NCBI GenBank assembly: GCA_004764695.1
Contig: SMSO01000036.1
Span: 2,578,001 to 2,642,000, forward strand
Direction: 5' to 3'
DNA from: Schizochytrium sp. TIO01
Lineage: Eukaryota > Sar > Bigyra > Thraustochytrida > Thraustochytriidae
DNA length: 64,000 nucleotides
The notes beneath the pieces were generated by a model. That model made no database searches. It was not told the origin of the DNA and worked only from the letters and a program-made list of their open reading frames with translations. Of the stretch, positions 61,701 through 64,000 are shown piece after piece. The translations under genes were made by a program, and so were the position numbers. How positions within the stretch are numbered: position 1 is the first letter of the stretch; each line of letters starts with the position of its first letter.

Positions 61701-64000
61701 ATTCAATCAAATCGACAGTCTTTCGGGGAATGATATCGGCGACGAGGGCGCCAAGGCAGTGGCTGCGGCGCTGAAAGAGAACCGGTCGCTGACATCACTA
61801 TCGTAAGTTGTCTACGCAACACCGCAGCTCGTGGACTTGTTTGTACATGATGCTTGGTTTGTTGTTTGGTGGGTGGGTCGGTGTTGTTTTGCAAGGTTAT
61901 GCAATCGCTTGTTTGTTTGATGGATGGATGAGTTGTCTGTTTGAGTGAGTATACATCCATCGAACAAAGAGCAAAATGACAACACAACAAAGATAAATGG
62001 TTAAAGCCAACCTAGATCACTCACGTCCATGCATGCATGCGTGCCTCTATTGTAATATGTAACGTGTAATGTATTGCTTGCCATCATTCAATCCAATCGA
62101 CAGTCTTCAAAGCAACGATATCGGCGACGAGGGCGCCAAGGCAGTGGGTGCGGCGCTGAAAGAGAACCGGTCGCTGACATCACTCAAGTAAGTTGTCTAC
62201 GCAACACCGGAGCTCGTGGACTTGTTTGTACATGATGCTTGGTTTGTTGTTTGGTGGGTGGGTCGGTGTTGTTTTGCAAGTTTATGCAATCGCTTGTTTG
62301 TTTGATGGATGGATGAGTTGTCTGTTTGAGTGAGTATACATCCATCGAACAAAGAGCAAAATGACAACACAACAAAGATAAATGCTAAAAGCCAACCTAG
62401 ATCACTCACGTCCATGCATGCATGCGTGCCTCTATTGTAATATGTAACGTGTAATGTATTGCTTGCCATCATTCAATCAAATCGACAGTCTTCAAAGCAA
62501 CGATATCGGCGACGAGGGCGCCAAGGCAGTGGCTGCGGCGCTGAAAGAGAACCGGTCGCTGACATCACTCAAGTAAGTTGTCTACGCAACACCGCAGCTC
62601 GTGGTCTTGTTTGTACATGATGGTTGGTTTGCTGTTTGGTGGGTGGGTCGGTGTTGTTTTGCAAGTTTATGCAATCGCTTGTTTGTTTGTTTGTTTGATG
62701 GATGGATAAGTTGTCTGTTTGAGTGAGTATACATCCATCGAACAAAGAGCAAAATGACAACACAACAAAGATAAATGCTGAAAGCCAACCTAGATCACTC
62801 ACGTCCATGCATGCATGCGTGCATCTATTGTAATATGTAACGTGTAATGTATTGCTTGCCATCATTCAATCAAATCGACAGTCTTTATAGCAACGGAATC
62901 GGCGACGAGGGCGGCAAGGCAGTGGCTGCGGCGCTGAAAGAGAACCGGTCGCTGACATCACTTGAGTAAGTTGTCTACGCAACACCACAGCTCGTGGACT
63001 TGTTTGTACATGATGGTTGGTTTGTTTTTTGGTGGGTGGGTCGGTGTTGTTTTGCACGTTTATGCAATCGCTTGTTTGTTTGATGGATGGATGAGTTGTC
63101 TGTTTGAGTGAGTATACATCCATCGAACAAAGAGCAAAATGACAACACAACAAAGATAAATGCTGAAAGCCAACCTAGATCACTCACGTCCATGCATGCA
63201 TGCGTGCATCTATTGCATCTATTGTAATATGTAACGTGTAATGTATTGCTTGCCATCATTCAATCAAATCGACAGTCTTGGAGGCAACGAGATCGGCTCA
63301 GAGGGCGCCAAGGCAGTGGGTGCGGCGCTGAAAGAGAACCGGTCGCTGACATCACTTGAGTAAGTTGTCTACGCAACACCGCAGCTCGTGGACTTGTTTG
63401 TACATGATGGTTGGTTTGTTGTTTGGTGGGTGGGTCGGTGTTGTTTTGCAAGTTTATGCAATCGCTTGTTTGTTTGATGGATGGATGAGTTGTCTGTTTG
63501 AGTGAGTATACATCCATCGAACAAAGAGCAAAATGACAACACAACAAAGATAAATGCTGAAAGCCAACCTAGATCACTCACGTCCATGCATGCATGCGTG
63601 CATCTATTGCATCTATTGTAATATGTAACGTGTAATGTATTGCTTGCCATCATTCAATCAAATCGACAGTCTTGATGGCAACGAGATCGGCTCAGAGGGC
63701 GCCAAGGCAGTGGGTGCGGCGCTGAAAGAGAACCGGTCGCTGACATCACTTGAGTAAGTTGTCTACGCAACAGCGCAGCTCGTGGACTTGTTTGTACATG
63801 ATGGTTGGTTTGTTGTTTGGTGGGTGGGTCGGTGTTGTTTTGCAAGTTTATGCAATCGCTTGTTTGTTTGATGGATGAATGAGTTGTCTGTTTGAGTGAG
63901 TATACATCCATCGAACAAAGAGCAAAATGACAACACAACAAAGATAAATGCTGAAAGACAACCTAGATCACTCACGTCCATGCATGCATGCGTGCATCTA
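58575..64000 (+). CDS. NLR/RI-type leucine-rich-repeat protein encoded by a tandem array of one-LRR exons; runs off the right edge
   Basis: The ATG at 58575 opens exon 1 (58575-58639, MSDHPRVVAALEQLQNGATKL plus two bases). Thirteen exons of exactly 84 nt follow: 59014-59097, 59399-59482, 59784-59867, 60170-60253, 60555-60638, 60949-61032, 61334-61417, 61719-61802, 62104-62187, 62489-62572, 62882-62965, 63276-63359, 63670-63753. Each encodes one 28-residue ribonuclease-inhibitor-type LRR with consensus LxxNxIGxEGxKAVxAALKE plus NRSLTSLx. Every intron begins GTAAGT, ends CGACAG and is phase 2, so any exon can be skipped or duplicated in frame. In array order the first residue plus the xx and x after Leu are Y-LY-D, D-ER-E, S-AG-N, S-QS-D, N-GR-N, S-GG-S, S-SG-D, N-SG-D, S-QS-D, N-QS-D, N-YS-G, D-GG-E, D-DG-E. 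No signal peptide is seen. A recognition or scaffold role is inference; such LRRs occur in NOD-like proteins. The 3' end is missing. Splicing is predicted from sequence only. Confidence 0.85.
58659..58738 (+). repeat. (GCTT)n microsatellite in LRR intron 1
   Basis: About twenty uninterrupted GCTT units. The other introns have only GTTTGTTTG at a similar place, so the expansion is specific to intron 1. Confidence 0.97.
58808..58841 (+). repeat. (GATG)n microsatellite in LRR intron 1
   Basis: About eight GATG units, where the other introns have two or three. It is the 5' arm of the intron hairpin described under findings. Confidence 0.95.
59014..64000 (+). repeat. Tandem exon-intron repeat array, period 385-394 bp
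   Basis: Twelve full periods: 385, 385, 386, 385, 394, 385, 385, 385, 385, 393, 394 and 394 bases from exon start to exon start. The 9-base length steps come from duplication of CATCTATTG near the intron 3' end; the 393-base period comes from two extra GTTT units. Exon and intron parts are both nearly identical between units, showing recent duplication or gene conversion. The array continues past the window edge. Confidence 0.97.

Noticed and set aside
59107..63981. Repeated minus-strand frames of about 91-95 codons in the LRR array (MLCCHFALCSMDVYSLKQ and similar)
   Set aside because: They are the reverse complement of the introns plus exon edges. They recur only because the 385-bp unit is duplicated and fit the plus-strand GT-AG exon structure, so they are shadows.
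59014..64000. CRISPR array or simple satellite
   Set aside because: The period is 385 bp, there are no short spacers, and each unit contains an 84-nt coding exon with splice sites. An LRR gene explains it.

Overview
The window looks like nuclear DNA of a thraustochytrid-like stramenopile (Labyrinthulomycetes). The pointers are a eukaryotic NOG1 gene, GT-AG introns, intron-bearing nuclear tRNAs, eukaryotic 5S rRNA genes, Cys-His zinc repeats of the 'WRKY19-like' type common in stramenopiles, Crinkler-type proteins and long arrays of NLR-like LRR exons. Most protein genes lack introns and are GC-richer than the AT-rich DNA between them. The lineage call is an inference from gene content, not from a marker gene.

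Layout. 1-1.4 kb: 3' part of the ribosome-biogenesis GTPase NOG1. 1.4-14.2 kb: gene-poor DNA with diverged dispersed repeats and a few possible uncalled exons. 14.2-20.0 kb: a 1944-residue fusion (acyltransferase, carrier, ketosynthase, carrier, MetE-like zinc methyltransferase, FAD/NADPH monooxygenase). 20.1-21.0 kb: deleted IS607-type transposon. 21.8-22.8 kb: discrete malonyl-CoA:ACP transacylase, convergent with the fusion gene and a plausible partner for it. 23.9-26.5 kb: Cys-His repeat protein. 26.5-28.6 kb: fuller but broken IS607 element with a serine recombinase and a TnpB/Fanzor-type RuvC nuclease. 29.2-30.2 kb: 7-TM protein. 31.3-33.4 kb: secreted PAN/CUB-like protein.

33.4-43.5 kb has no clear protein gene but holds one 5S rRNA gene and six tRNA genes (Ser-GCT, Phe-GAA, Thr-TGT, Val-GAC, Thr-AGT, Arg-ACG). 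Two more 5S genes lie at 49.2 and 58.0 kb. All three 5S genes are on the minus strand, each with a TATA-like box at about -22 to -31, and at least two are embedded in a diverged dispersed repeat.

43.5-56.7 kb is accessory in character: a Cys-rich protein with a possible HicA-like C-terminus, a kinase fragment, an intact coiled-coil/REase-like/kinase protein of the Crinkler-RHS type, and a broken NTPase/REase-like relative.

58.6 kb to the right edge is the most striking part. It is an LRR gene built as a start exon plus at least 13 tandem 84-nt exons, one 28-residue LRR each, separated by nearly identical introns of about 301-310 nt. All junctions are phase 2, so exons can be skipped, duplicated or swapped without breaking the frame. 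Variation is concentrated at predicted solvent-exposed LRR residues, and each intron splits the codon of one of them.
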